Source: Anaerolineales bacterium UBA6055
Lineage (GTDB): Bacteria; Chloroflexota; Anaerolineae; Aggregatilineales; Phototrophicaceae
Assembly (NCBI GenBank): GCA_002428985.1
Contig: DIYL01000002.1
Span: 372,001 to 436,000 of the forward strand
Length of the DNA: 64,000 bases
Direction of reading: 5' to 3'
The position numbers and the translations under genes were made by a program. The notes beneath the pieces were generated by a model that worked only from the letters and a program-made list of their open reading frames with translations, was not told the origin of the DNA and searched no databases. This document shows, piece after piece, positions 24,312 through 33,984 of this stretch (position 1 is its first letter; each line of letters begins with the position of its first letter).

Positions 24312-25694
24312 TTATTTACTCGCTTGGTACGCTTTAATATTATCAATCAACACCCGTAGCCAAAACGTAATCATCTTTTCCATTTCCCAGCGCGAGCGTT
24401 CTTCAATGGTCGGTAGCATAACCATTTTATAAATCATGACATGGTGTAACGCGGTCAGAGGTTTCGCCAATTCAAACGCTTGTACGAGCTTATCCATCTC
24501 CATGTAAATACCCCATGGTTCAAGGTAAGCGTTCCGCAAGCGATGATAAATCATTTTATTATCCGAGAGATATTTGTTAAGCCCTGACATAAAAAAAGCT
24601 AGATCAAAAAACGGATGCGTCACAGAACTTTCCGACCAATCGAAAAATATACACCGCGACATATTCACCATCACATTACCCGACCAAAAATCGCCATGCC
24701 CCAGCGACAAAGGAATTTCATACTCTAGCAAATCCCAACATAAATCACGCAAGGTATTGCGATACGTTTCTAGTTCTTGTACTTCAGTTTCATTAAGATA
24801 CGTCGGAAGATCATTCAACAAGTGGTCAAGCTGGGATACCATCTGGTCAACATGACGATCCGGAAAACCTAGCCCAATCAAATTTTGTGTACGTGGAACA
24901 AGATCAATCTGGATCTCAGCAAATGTTTTGAGAGCATTTTCCCACATAGAAATGTCAATGATGCGATTGAGCGGTGTTCCCTCAAATTCACGCATTAATA
25001 ACCAAGCATTTGGAATATCAACAGCAACAACATCCGGGGAATTACGAGGATGTCTTAACGATAGTACTCGCGAAATAACAGGTTCATACGAGAACATGCT
25101 CGGTACAGCTTTAAAAATATAATTACCTGAATCTGTTTCTACCTTCATCACACATGACCGTACCCATGACCGTATCTGTCGAATATTTTTGACTTCAACC
25201 GATAGTAAGCTGAGACGATTTTTGATCCACCCCTCCGCCTTTTTATACCAGCCAAGATAAGACCAAGGTGTCCGAGCAGGATCGTTTTCCCTTGACCATA
25301 TCCAGCTTGCCCATTCCCTCAAAATACCAAGATGACGAGGTACAGAGAGATCCAAATCAACAATTTCGGTCAAAGACTTCCATTGGATTGTCTCATCATC
25401 AGGTTGCCAATCTGGGTCTAAATTATCCATAATATAAGCACGCGACCCCCGCTTAAGAGTGCTGTCAAAATCAATGTCAATTGCCTGACATGTCGAAACC
25501 CGCAACCCAAGCATTTTATGAGCCTGCTGGTTAATATGATCGACAACACCACGATGATGCTCATCAGGAATAAAGTGGGGTAATGTCCATCCCAGCAACT
25601 CTTTGCTCATTAAAATCTTATGGTCAGTCGGATGGCAGATGATAAGATAGTAGCCGTAATGAATATCTGGAACTTTGAACTTTGTGGTACTCAT
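24312..25694 (-). CDS. Degenerate Nudix-like domain fused to an aminoglycoside phosphotransferase-type kinase
   Basis: This is a 460-residue two-part protein. The first ~130 residues look like a Nudix fold (HYGYYLIICHPTDHKILMSK ... GWTLPHF), but the canonical G-x5-E-x7-REUxEE box is missing. From about residue 175 the protein is an APH/choline-kinase-like small-molecule kinase. It has LGHGDFWSGN (catalytic loop) and CIFFDWSESSVTHPFFDL (metal-binding Asp). The intact kinase residues suggest activity. Substrate is unknown; resistance to aminoglycosides should not be assumed. It is divergent from a methyltransferase gene only 29 bp away. Confidence 0.78.
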   Translation of the reverse strand: MSTTKFKVPDIHYGYYLIICHPTDHKILMSKELLGWTLPHFIPDEHHRGVVDHINQQAHKMLGLRVSTCQAIDIDFDSTLKRGSRAYIMDNLDPDWQPDDETIQWKSLTEIVDLDLSVPRHLGILREWASWIWSRENDPARTPWSYLGWYKKAEGWIKNRLSLLSVEVKNIRQIRSWVRSCVMKVETDSGNYIFKAVPSMFSYEPVISRVLSLRHPRNSPDVVAVDIPNAWLLMREFEGTPLNRIIDISMWENALKTFAEIQIDLVPRTQNLIGLGFPDRHVDQMVSQLDHLLNDLPTYLNETEVQELETYRNTLRDLCWDLLEYEIPLSLGHGDFWSGNVMVNMSRCIFFDWSESSVTHPFFDLAFFMSGLNKYLSDNKMIYHRLRNAYLEPWGIYMEMDKLVQAFELAKPLTALHHVMIYKMVMLPTIEERSRWEMEKMITFWLRVLIDNIKAYQASK

Positions 25695-25723
25695 AAAAAT
25701 GCCAATCGTCAGGAGCTAAATGT

Positions 25724-26470
25724 ATGGTCAACCTCTCTACAGAATTATATAACTTATTTGACTCCGATGGCAGTCATATCGTTAACTTTTTAACATGGCT
25801 TGTCAAAGCTTATGGTCATGAGGATGCAATAGATGTGCTCGATATTGGGTGTGGTACAGGGCGCATATTAAAACAAATGGCGGAGCAAAAATGGCGTGTT
25901 GTCGCGATGGAGCCGAATACTGAATATCATGCTGCCGCAACAGAAGTAGCACGTAAGTTAGACGATGTGACCGTGATTGGTGGTGGATTTTCCGAGATTG
26001 AACAAGAAGCTACATATGATTTAATTGCCGCAGTAAATGCACCATTCGCCTATCTAACAACGGGTGAAAGTCGTATGGATGCATTAATGCGGATGCATCG
26101 CGCCTTAAAACCCGGTGGTGTCTTGTTCATCGACATACCTAATTTCATCAGCATCTTAAAAAACCATCACAAACCACAAACAACGCAAACACAATCTCCT
26201 ACAGGCGACCTTGTCCGCCGTGTTGTTGAGCATGAGGTCGACGTACATGACGGGACATTTATCCATACGGACTTATTTTTCGTCAATAATGAGTTGAAGA
26301 ATAAACAGGTACACAGAATGTCTGTAATTACGTTAACAGAACTCCGTTATCTATTATCTGAGGCAGGATTTGATGAGATTATGACATTTAATGGATTTGG
26401 TGCGCGCGAATCCCAACGGATTACAAGTATACGCCTGATGGTATCCGCACGCAAACCACCTACAACTTAA
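25724..26470 (+). CDS. Class I SAM-dependent methyltransferase
   Basis: This 248-residue methyltransferase has motif I VLDIGCGTGRIL (about 37-48), then VVAMEPN and the LKPGGVLFIDIP strand. AGGAG lies eight bases before the ATG at 25724, which favours it over an ATG four bases earlier in another frame. It is convergent with uppS and shares the TTAA stop overlap. The acceptor molecule is unknown. Confidence 0.85.
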   Translation: MVNLSTELYNLFDSDGSHIVNFLTWLVKAYGHEDAIDVLDIGCGTGRILKQMAEQKWRVVAMEPNTEYHAAATEVARKLDDVTVIGGGFSEIEQEATYDLIAAVNAPFAYLTTGESRMDALMRMHRALKPGGVLFIDIPNFISILKNHHKPQTTQTQSPTGDLVRRVVEHEVDVHDGTFIHTDLFFVNNELKNKQVHRMSVITLTELRYLLSEAGFDEIMTFNGFGARESQRITSIRLMVSARKPPTT

Positions 26471-27231
26471 GCTTCATTATCAATCTGTTCATCGGTCTTA
26501 CCAAAACGACGACGACGATTTCCGTATTCCGTCAAGGCTTTATGGAATTCGGCTTTATCAAAATCGGGCCAGTAGGTTGGTGTTGTATAAATCTCGCTAT
26601 AGGCACCCTGCCAGATGAGGAAATTACTCAGGCGAAATTCGCCACTGGTGCGGATGATGAGATCAGGATCGGGCAAATCACTGGTATAAATGTAATTACT
26701 GATTGTCTCTTCAGTAATTTCATCAGCATGAATACCATCCCGAACAATTTCTTGCACAGCATGAACGATTTCGTCACGTCCACCATAGTTAAATGCAACA
26801 TTCAGGATTAAGCGTTGATTGTCTTTCGTGTACTCACACGCTTGTTTGACTTTGCGGGCTAAGCGTGGTTCAATCCCATCCAACTCACCAATATGACGAA
26901 TTTGCACACCTTCGTCATGAAGTTCCCGTAACTCGCGGTCAATCACCATCTCTAGAATCCGCATCAAGAGCATAACTTCACGGCGTGGGCGTGACCAATT
27001 TTCTGTGGAAAACGCATAAATTGTCATAACCTGAACACCAAACTCGACCGCTCCACGAATAATCCGGCGCAGATTTTCAGTACCCTGACGGTGTCCCTCT
27101 GACCGTGGAAGCCCACGTTGTTTTGCCCACCGTCCATTGCCATCCATAATAATCGCAACATGTGTTGGCACTTTTTCGAGCTTGGGTAAGTTAGTTGTAG
27201 AAAGTTGTTTTTCGTTTGTCATAAGTGTCAT
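26467..27231 (-). CDS. uppS: Isoprenyl transferase (undecaprenyl diphosphate synthase)
   Basis: This 254-residue cis-prenyltransferase has the catalytic Asp30 in HVAIIMDGNGRWAKQRG, then GHRQGTENLRRI, YAFSTENWSRP and the C-terminal DPDLIIRTSGEFRLSNFLIW. It makes the C55 lipid carrier for cell-wall glycans. AGGCGAATCGT supports the first ATG; a second ATG nine bases later is possible. It lies downstream of frr on the same strand, but a terminator separates them, so it probably has its own promoter. Confidence 0.95.
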   Translation of the reverse strand: MTLMTNEKQLSTTNLPKLEKVPTHVAIIMDGNGRWAKQRGLPRSEGHRQGTENLRRIIRGAVEFGVQVMTIYAFSTENWSRPRREVMLLMRILEMVIDRELRELHDEGVQIRHIGELDGIEPRLARKVKQACEYTKDNQRLILNVAFNYGGRDEIVHAVQEIVRDGIHADEITEETISNYIYTSDLPDPDLIIRTSGEFRLSNFLIWQGAYSEIYTTPTYWPDFDKAEFHKALTEYGNRRRRFGKTDEQIDNEA

Positions 27232-27329
27232 ACGATTCGCCTAGAATTTTAATTTTCAATTATGGTCAACGTCCCCCATGTTATTACACTATTTGACCAT
27301 CGAATCCTTTATTTTATTATAAACAATAA

Positions 27330-27356
27330 AGGGCATATCGATACATAATATGCCCT
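27330..27356 (-). terminator. Intrinsic terminator after frr
   Basis: AGGGCATAT/ATATGCCCT form a perfect 9-bp stem with a 9-base loop. On the minus strand it is followed by TTATTGTTTATAATAAAAT. It lies between the frr stop and the uppS start. Confidence 0.7.
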
Positions 27357-27393
27357 CTACCATTACAGACATCACAATATGTTATGCAGTCAC

Positions 27394-27951
27394 TTAAACT
27401 GACATGATGTCTTCTTCTTTTTCTTTCCCGAGTTCATCAATCTTTTTGATGTATTCATCAGTTAACTTTTGAACTTCGCCTTCACCGCGTTTCAGGTCAT
27501 CTTCAGAGATCATTTTTTCTTTTTCAAATTCTTGCAGATCGCTGTTTGCTGACCGGCGGATATTACGGATGGCCACGCGTGTTTCTTCCATCCGCGAGTT
27601 CAAAAATTTCACGAGATCTTTACGGCGTTCTTTAGTCAACGGTGGCATATTTAAACGAATATTTTCACCATCGACATTTGGGTTTACACCAATATCCGAC
27701 GCTTGGATTGCTTTTTCAATCGATTTAACCGCACCTTTGTCATAAGGGCGAATCAGGATTTGCATTGCTTCGGGTGTCGAGATTGTCGCTAATTGGCGTA
27801 ATTCTGTGTCTTGTCCATAGTACTCTACCATCAGACGGTCAACCAATGCCGTGCTGGCGCGACCACTCCGCATCTTGGATAAGTCGTCTTCATAAACAGA
27901 CAACGTAGAGTTCATCTTATCTTTGGTTTCGTCAAGTACATCGTTTATCAT
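27394..27951 (-). CDS. frr: Ribosome recycling factor
   Basis: This 185-residue protein has the RRF pattern: an N-terminal coiled helix (MRSGRASTALVDRLMVEYYG), ISTPEAMQILIRPYDKG and the C-terminal domain LTKERRKDLVKFLNSRMEE. With EF-G it splits post-termination ribosomes. AGGACATGCCTT precedes the ATG. The usual partner pyrH is not upstream; the 5' neighbour is a divergent TIR pseudogene. Confidence 0.97.
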   Translation of the reverse strand: MINDVLDETKDKMNSTLSVYEDDLSKMRSGRASTALVDRLMVEYYGQDTELRQLATISTPEAMQILIRPYDKGAVKSIEKAIQASDIGVNPNVDGENIRLNMPPLTKERRKDLVKFLNSRMEETRVAIRNIRRSANSDLQEFEKEKMISEDDLKRGEGEVQKLTDEYIKKIDELGKEKEEDIMSV

Positions 27952-28233
27952 AAGGCATGTCCTATTCCAACAAATGAATCATTTTTATTCGCAACCAAAA
28001 TGTGAATAGCTAGTGTTGCGACTGATTGCATAACAGATATATTATAACGTTAATCGCGTTGTAATGTAAGCATTTGCTTCTATGGAGTGCGAGAAATGAT
28101 GTCCATACAATCATCCATACACTGTTCACCACACGTTATTCTCAGTAAAAGTTGTTATTTAATGAAAGAATACAGTATAGTCACCCCTATATTTTGAGCC
28201 ATATATCACGATATATATCAGAGGATGCGAACT

Positions 28234-29040
28234 ATGCCCCGTGTGATGATTTCATACCGCAATAATGAAGAACAAAAAGCCTTTGCAACTGAACTCAATC
28301 AAGCATTTAATGCAGATGTTGAGACATGGATTGATTATGAAAAAATTGCATCAGGTCAATTCTGGAAGGATGCAATTATTGACGGTATCAAAGATAGCGA
28401 CTATGTTGTGCTTTGCCTTTCAACAGAATACCTCAAAAGCTCAGTCTGCATGCTGGAATGTTATATTGCGCGTGGATACCGCAAAAAAGTGTTGCCACTA
28501 TGGATCTCCTAGTAATAACGTCTGGGATATTCTACCCAAACATATAGAGACTCAAGCGCTTGAGTACCGCATTATCGCAGGGTTATATCATGACGATTTT
28601 GGGGTCTGCCAATAACAAGAGAAGAACGAATGCAACGGATTATAAAATCGGTTGCTGATCCAATCCCAGAAGATGCAACTTATGATGTTTATATCTCTTA
28701 TCGCTACAACCAAGGTGGATATGCGACACAAATTGCCGATGACCTGAACGAAAGTGGCATTTCTGCATTTGTGATGACAAAACACATGAACATCGGCGAC
28801 GATTACCATGAAGTCGGTTGGAATGCGATGCTACAAGCCAAATTCCACATCGTCATTCTGACACCGGATATTGCTACAAGCGATTATATTCAGAATGAAA
28901 TTCGTGTTTCGCAGACCAAGAACACGCGATTCATCCCCATATTATCAAAAGATCATCTTAACGATGTCGATGAACACAGAAAGATGCAAGATACCTTTAA
29001 ATATGATGATGAGTTTAGAGAACTCGTTGCTACACAATAG
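28234..29040 (+). pseudogene. Two-TIR-domain protein with two compensating frameshifts
   Basis: Two TIR domains are encoded in one run. The first starts MPRVMISYRNNEE with AGAGG upstream and includes CLSTEYLKSSVCMLECYIARG with its conserved Glu. It stops early at 28512. The next frame carries on SPSNNVWDILPKH ... EYRIIAGLYHDDF. The first frame then resumes at about 28606 as WGLPITREERMQRI, followed by the second TIR domain (YDVYISYRYNQGG ... SDYIQNEIRV). The two shifts cancel. TIR proteins act as NAD-cleaving or scaffold modules. This is a decayed gene or two sequencing indels. Confidence 0.75.
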
Positions 29041-29160
29041 TTCGGTCTAGAAAAGGATTACGTGATCACAATCCACAAACTTACTGATTATCTGAAAGCA
29101 AATCTTTAGTGGTAACAGTCTGCATCGCATCATACCCAAATTAGATATATACAATAAGGA

Positions 29161-29189
29161 GCACTGTTTAGAGTCTTTTTAAGCAGTGC
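29161..29189 (+). repeat. Inverted repeat upstream of azlC
   Basis: GCACTGTTTA pairs with TAAGCAGTGC (one wobble) around a T-rich loop, 91 bp before the azlC start. The 239-bp gap between the TIR pseudogene and azlC otherwise holds no gene that I can see. Function unclear. Confidence 0.35.
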
Positions 29190-29279
29190 AACAGTCCATA
29201 AAACCGCATTATCATACAAGTCCTATCCAAGAATTGATGGCATGATACAATCACACAATTACGCATACCAATAGGATCG

Positions 29280-30053
29280 ATGATGCAATACCCAACTCGA
29301 CGACAAGAATTCTTCGCTGGCATGAAAGATACCCTGCCGATGATTATCGGAGCGATACCATTTGGGATTATCTTCGGCGCATTAGCGGTCACAGGTGATA
29401 ATCCGTTGACACCTGCCGCAACGATGGGTATGTCCTTGTTTGTATTTGCTGGATCCGCACAATTTATCGGTGTTGGGTTATATTCACAGGGGATTGGTTT
29501 CTTACTAATTGTTTTTACAACCTTTATCGTCAACTTGCGTCATGCATTGTATGCTGCATCACTCGCACCCTATATGCGTCATGTCGGGCATAAATGGTTG
29601 TTGCCCCTCGGATTTTGGCTCACAGATGAAACATATGCAGTCGTTATCAATCGCTATCAACAACAACCGGATAATCCCCATCGACACTGGTATTATTTGG
29701 GGTCGGCAATTTGGATGTATACCAATTGGCAATTGTGCACATTTATTGGTATCGTCGCGGGACAGCAACTCGGTGATGCAACCCAATGGGGGCTGGAATT
29801 TGCACTGGTTGTGACCTTTGTTGGGATTGTTGTCCCCTTAATAGTCAATCGTCCGATGTTGGTCTGCGCAGTGGTAGCTGGGGCAGTCTCATTATTGACG
29901 TATCCCCTCCCTAATCGGCTCGGTTATATGGCAGGTGGGTTAGCAGGGATCATCGCCGGATATATCGTTGAGGTGTATCAAGAGCGGGAGAAGCAACGAC
30001 ATAATATAAGCGAAGATATTATCGTCAAATCAATTGATATATCGGACAGTTGA
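29280..30053 (+). CDS. azlC: AzlC-family branched-chain amino-acid exporter subunit
   Basis: This 257-residue membrane protein has the AzlC pattern: an N-terminal GMKDTLPMIIGAIPFGIIFG, FAGSAQFIGVGLYSQG, LRHALYAASLAPYM and a Trp-rich WLTDETYAV. It would export branched-chain amino acids together with the small AzlD protein. No azlD follows. Two ATGs in a row begin the gene; AGGA is best placed for the second. It may use an AzlD encoded elsewhere. Confidence 0.88.
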   Translation: MMQYPTRRQEFFAGMKDTLPMIIGAIPFGIIFGALAVTGDNPLTPAATMGMSLFVFAGSAQFIGVGLYSQGIGFLLIVFTTFIVNLRHALYAASLAPYMRHVGHKWLLPLGFWLTDETYAVVINRYQQQPDNPHRHWYYLGSAIWMYTNWQLCTFIGIVAGQQLGDATQWGLEFALVVTFVGIVVPLIVNRPMLVCAVVAGAVSLLTYPLPNRLGYMAGGLAGIIAGYIVEVYQEREKQRHNISEDIIVKSIDISDS

Positions 30054-30126
30054 GAATTATTAGGTTAGAGTGGGTAAATGGGATCAAATTTTTGAAGTTA
30101 AACAGAAATTTTAGCAGAGAAGATCT

Positions 30127-30921
30127 ATGAGTTCAGAAACAATACAATTGCATACTTGGGTAGGATATGAAAAGCCTTATTTAGCTAGCCCAAACATCAG
30201 CACTTGTGGTTCGATGCTAGTTGGATGTTATGGTGGTAACAAATCTGCTGGTGCTATCAAGAATGAAGATGCAGTCTGGTGTCTAGTAGGTGAAACTTGG
30301 CAACTAGGTATAATTTTCGATGCTCATAATTCCTCTGAAAGCGCAGTGTACCTTGTAGATTTATTTAGCACATTTCAGCTTAAATTTGAGCAAATTATGT
30401 CAGAAAAGCTTCCTTATGCTTTTTCACAATTGCAACAATTTATTATTAAATTGTTGGGTGAACAAGAATTCAAAAATATACAAGGGGAGACATCTATCTT
30501 AATTTGTGCTCATAAAGATGGATTTCTATGGTGGTTTTGCATTGGTGATAATCTAGCATGTTTGCTACACCCAGAACTAATTCAATTTGGTCAATATGCT
30601 TTAAACCAGCGTAGCTTTTATGAATGGGTCGGTGAAGCTAATACATTTGCACTACCTGTAGCTTGTTATAGTTCAGGTATACGCGAATTACGTCAGGGGA
30701 AGAACATAATCGTTATGGTGACAGATGGATTGCTTGAATTTGGTTCACGATCTTTTGAAAATTCAACATACTTTTATAATCACTTTACAAGACCAAAACA
30801 CCTAAGAAAAGCAGTTCAATCAGCTTTAGATAGTGTCCATACTACACAAGGAAAAGATAGTGCAACGATTGTTGTGTGGACTGTAGACAACAATCGAACG
30901 GTCACCTATCCTACAGGATAA
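30127..30921 (+). CDS. PP2C-like protein phosphatase domain protein, AT-rich
   Basis: This 264-residue protein has the four PP2C aspartates in order: NEDAV, IIFDAHNSS (DAH where DGH is usual), VTDGLLEFG and KDSATIVVW. It would dephosphorylate Ser/Thr on partner proteins using Mn/Mg. It has no membrane segment. It is visibly more AT-rich than its neighbours and may be an acquisition. It is convergent with the kinase-GntR operon, so kinase and phosphatase genes lie end to end. Whether they share substrates is unknown. Confidence 0.78.
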   Translation: MSSETIQLHTWVGYEKPYLASPNISTCGSMLVGCYGGNKSAGAIKNEDAVWCLVGETWQLGIIFDAHNSSESAVYLVDLFSTFQLKFEQIMSEKLPYAFSQLQQFIIKLLGEQEFKNIQGETSILICAHKDGFLWWFCIGDNLACLLHPELIQFGQYALNQRSFYEWVGEANTFALPVACYSSGIRELRQGKNIIVMVTDGLLEFGSRSFENSTYFYNHFTRPKHLRKAVQSALDSVHTTQGKDSATIVVWTVDNNRTVTYPTG

Positions 30922-30938
30922 ACTCTTCATATTTCTCT

Positions 30939-31589
30939 TCAATCCAAATAGGAAATAATCAACCCTGCCTCATACTGAATGGCGCGACTGTAATAGGTAA
31001 TTGCCTCGTTTTTATTGTCCTGGTCAATTTCATGGAGTACATCAAACAGATATTCGATGCGGGTATCCCATTCATCAAGAGTGAGTGGGACAACTTGCAG
31101 CCGTTGATTTTCAAGCAGATGCGCTTGGTTATGTAAACGGGATAAGATCGTTTGTGTGCGTGGGGCTTCGGCATGGAGCGCGATAGCTGTATGTAAATTG
31201 CGGATAGCGGTAACTGCGTGGAACCAATCATGTGCATCCACTTTACGCTCCGCTAAAATCAGCGTTTCGCGAAGTCGCTTACGGTCAGTTTGGCCCCAGT
31301 GATTCATCGCCCAACCTAAGGCTAATCTACCGACAGCTTGCCACAGTGCATAAATTTCTTCAGCTTCTTCCACTGTAAACGTTGGCACATAAACACCGCG
31401 ACGTGGTATTTTATTCACCCAACCTTCTCGTTGAAGAATGTGTAATGCATCGCGGATGCTATTCTGGCTCACATCGAAGTCTTGCGAGAGGGTTAACTCA
31501 ACCAGACGGTCACCACAACCATATGTCCCATTTTGAATCGCAAGCCGTAGGGTGTTAGCAATTTCCTGTGACCGTGTGAGAGACATCAT
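30939..31589 (-). CDS. GntR-family regulator with FCD-like domain
   Basis: This 216-residue regulator has an N-terminal winged helix (LTLSQDFDVSQNSIRDALHIL) and GWVNKIPRRGVYV, which is the GntR wing. A C-terminal all-helical effector domain starts at VEEAEEIYALWQAVGRLAL, as in the FCD subfamily. Its ATG overlaps the stop of the Ser/Thr kinase gene (TAATG), which indicates translational coupling. Co-encoding a GntR repressor with a sensor kinase is unusual; the effector is unknown. Confidence 0.87.
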   Translation of the reverse strand: MMSLTRSQEIANTLRLAIQNGTYGCGDRLVELTLSQDFDVSQNSIRDALHILQREGWVNKIPRRGVYVPTFTVEEAEEIYALWQAVGRLALGWAMNHWGQTDRKRLRETLILAERKVDAHDWFHAVTAIRNLHTAIALHAEAPRTQTILSRLHNQAHLLENQRLQVVPLTLDEWDTRIEYLFDVLHEIDQDNKNEAITYYSRAIQYEAGLIISYLD

Positions 31590-33874
31590 TAATTCTCAAT
31601 CACCGGAATCCACGAGGCATATGCACCACCATCTGATGTAATTTGCTGAACATCGCTCCCATCAGCTTCCATCAGTAATAGTTGGTCATTATCGTCAATC
31701 GTAACCGTGACAACAATAAAATTTCCGTCAGGACTATAACTTGCCGCCCATTCAAAACCGGCACCATCATACAAAATACGAGGATCATCGCCTTCGAGAT
31801 TCATCGTGCCAACGGCTGTATCACCACCAATGGTTGTGATGAATAGAATACGTTCGCCATCAGGGCTAAAGCTTGGTGATGCATCGCGCACATCATTATC
31901 TGTCAGGAATTCAACATCACCTGTCTCGGTATCGAGTAATGCAATTTCCCATGTTGTCGCATCCAACAATAATTCACCAGATGTAAACACAATGTAGCGT
32001 CCATCAGGGCTGTAACGCGCATGACTATTGCGTCGTCCATCACTATAGACAAGTTCAAGATCTGTTCCATCAGGTCGGATACGGTACAAATCAAATGTAC
32101 CATCTCCACGTGTATCGGAGGAATAAATGATCCATTCACCATCAGGTGACCATGCTGGCAAACGATCCCACACAGCATTGTTTGTTACTTGAGTTAACTG
32201 TCCACCGACAATATTAGACACATAAATTTCAAAATCACCATCACGATTTGATTGATAGGCAATCCAACGTCCGTCAGGCGAGGCTAACGGATACGTATTT
32301 TCACCCAAATCAGCTGTAAGTTGGGTATCTGTCCATGAGGTCAAATCAAGCGACACGACTTCAAACGTGCCATCGACTTCATCAACATCAAAACGGCGAT
32401 CAAAGTAAATGAGTTTACCTGTCGCATCCCGTAAAGCGGCACCTAGTGTTGGGGTTCCGCGTATCCCTACCGGAACAAATTCAGGGATCTGTGTCGGTGT
32501 AATGACCTCACGCGTGAGCGACTCGGAGGTTAAAGTTGCATCCGCTTCTTCCGAGCGCGCCGCTAATGTTTGCTGTGCAGTATCAAGTGTGGCATCCACA
32601 TCAATCATAATACGGGTCGGTATTGGGGTCGTATCCTCGGCTTGGGTGGGTTGGTCTTCACTCACACTATTAACTGATGTCGGAGTCACCTCCACGGTTA
32701 CAGGCGGTGTATCGTCGGATAATGTCCCGACTGCGAGCGTCAATACAATAACAATACCAGCCAACATCGCACACCCTATCACGCCACCCACTGCAATGCC
32801 CGTCCACATCCCGCTACCTCGCTTCGGTTTCTGCGCAGGCATAGGGCGTGACACATAACTAATCGATCGAGGTGTTACGGGAGGCACCGCAGGCTGACTC
32901 TGTGCCGATGTTCCTCCTTGCAGATTATCTGGTGGGACAATCGGGCGCACAAATTGTTGTGGTTCAGGACGCGGAACAGGTTGCGGTTGAGTTGGTTGCA
33001 ACTGGGTAGCCGGTTGCATATTTGGTTCAGTATCATGTGTACTATAGGGGCGTTCAATCGCTAATCGTAATGCACTTGCTAGCTCACCCGCATTGTCATA
33101 GCGTTTATTGGGGTCTTTCTTGAGAGACTTTAATATCACCGATTCAATTGCCGATGATACAGAATTATCATATGATTTTGGTGAAGGAGGCGCAGTGGTC
33201 ACTTGCATCACGGCAATACTATACGGCGTATCACTCTCGAATGGTCTACGTCCTGTCACCATCTCAAACAACATGACACCGAGTGAATAAACATCACTAC
33301 GACCGTCTAGAGCATGCGCTTGAGCTTGCTCCGGTGACATATAACTTGGTGTTCCAACAACACCCTGTGTTGTAATTGCAGTCGCTTGTTCACTGAGGAT
33401 GCGGGCAATCCCAAAGTCGGTGATAAATGCACCACCACCATCATCTAACAGGATATTACTTGGCTTTAGATCACGATGCAGAATGTCCTTCTTATGGGCA
33501 TAATCAAGCGCAGGTGCAACTTGCTCAACAATACTCAGGATACGATCGAGAGGAATCCGGCCACTACGCAACAAATCATCAACCGACCCGATCGGCATAT
33601 AACGCATAGCAATATAAGGCTGCCCCTCATATTCGCCATAGTCATACACTGGGACAATATTACGGTGTTCCAGTTGCGAGACGATCTTAACTTCGCGTTC
33701 GAAGCGTTGCAGGTAAGTATCGTCGTTCATGAATTGCTTGGGCAAGAACTTCAGAGCAACATTACGATCCATGGATTGTTGGCGCGCGAGAAATACCGTT
33801 GCCATACCACCTTGACCGACTTGGCTGATAATCTCGTAGCCGTTGATTGTTGTTCCAATGAGATTTTCCGACAT
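31589..33874 (-). CDS. Membrane Ser/Thr protein kinase with extracytoplasmic PD40 propeller
   Basis: This is a 761-residue PknB-like kinase. The N-terminal kinase domain (1-275) has GQGGMATVF, the ATP Lys in VALKFLP, HRDLKPSNILL, DFGIA and GTPSYMSPEQ. A Pro/Gln-rich linker leads to one membrane helix (about 360-385). An external TolB/PD40-type propeller follows, with repeats such as SPDGRWIAYQSNRDGD, SPDGEWIIYSSD and SPDGRYIVFTSG. The start is the ATG at 33874, with GGTGG upstream, not the GTG nine bases earlier. The propeller may sense the cell surface. It is cotranscribed with GntR. Confidence 0.93.
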   Translation of the reverse strand: MSENLIGTTINGYEIISQVGQGGMATVFLARQQSMDRNVALKFLPKQFMNDDTYLQRFEREVKIVSQLEHRNIVPVYDYGEYEGQPYIAMRYMPIGSVDDLLRSGRIPLDRILSIVEQVAPALDYAHKKDILHRDLKPSNILLDDGGGAFITDFGIARILSEQATAITTQGVVGTPSYMSPEQAQAHALDGRSDVYSLGVMLFEMVTGRRPFESDTPYSIAVMQVTTAPPSPKSYDNSVSSAIESVILKSLKKDPNKRYDNAGELASALRLAIERPYSTHDTEPNMQPATQLQPTQPQPVPRPEPQQFVRPIVPPDNLQGGTSAQSQPAVPPVTPRSISYVSRPMPAQKPKRGSGMWTGIAVGGVIGCAMLAGIVIVLTLAVGTLSDDTPPVTVEVTPTSVNSVSEDQPTQAEDTTPIPTRIMIDVDATLDTAQQTLAARSEEADATLTSESLTREVITPTQIPEFVPVGIRGTPTLGAALRDATGKLIYFDRRFDVDEVDGTFEVVSLDLTSWTDTQLTADLGENTYPLASPDGRWIAYQSNRDGDFEIYVSNIVGGQLTQVTNNAVWDRLPAWSPDGEWIIYSSDTRGDGTFDLYRIRPDGTDLELVYSDGRRNSHARYSPDGRYIVFTSGELLLDATTWEIALLDTETGDVEFLTDNDVRDASPSFSPDGERILFITTIGGDTAVGTMNLEGDDPRILYDGAGFEWAASYSPDGNFIVVTVTIDDNDQLLLMEADGSDVQQITSDGGAYASWIPVIEN

Positions 33875-33984
33875 AACGTCCACCGTTGCTCTGTGCGTGT
33901 GTACGGGTGTTGTATTCCGAGTAGAATATGATGCCCTGCGTTTTGATTATATGCTAGGTTGCAAACAGCGACAAACACCCAATC

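Noticed and set aside
24312..25694. Aminoglycoside resistance gene
   Set aside because: Only the general kinase fold is shared; the fusion and context give no sign of drug resistance.
28234..29040. A TIR-based defence island
   Set aside because: No effector, sensor or other defence gene accompanies the broken TIR gene; neighbours are frr and azlC.
32409..32858. 149-codon plus-strand open frame opposite the Ser/Thr kinase
   Set aside because: Ser/Thr/Val-rich antisense shadow of a well-supported kinase linker; no ribosome site or family features.
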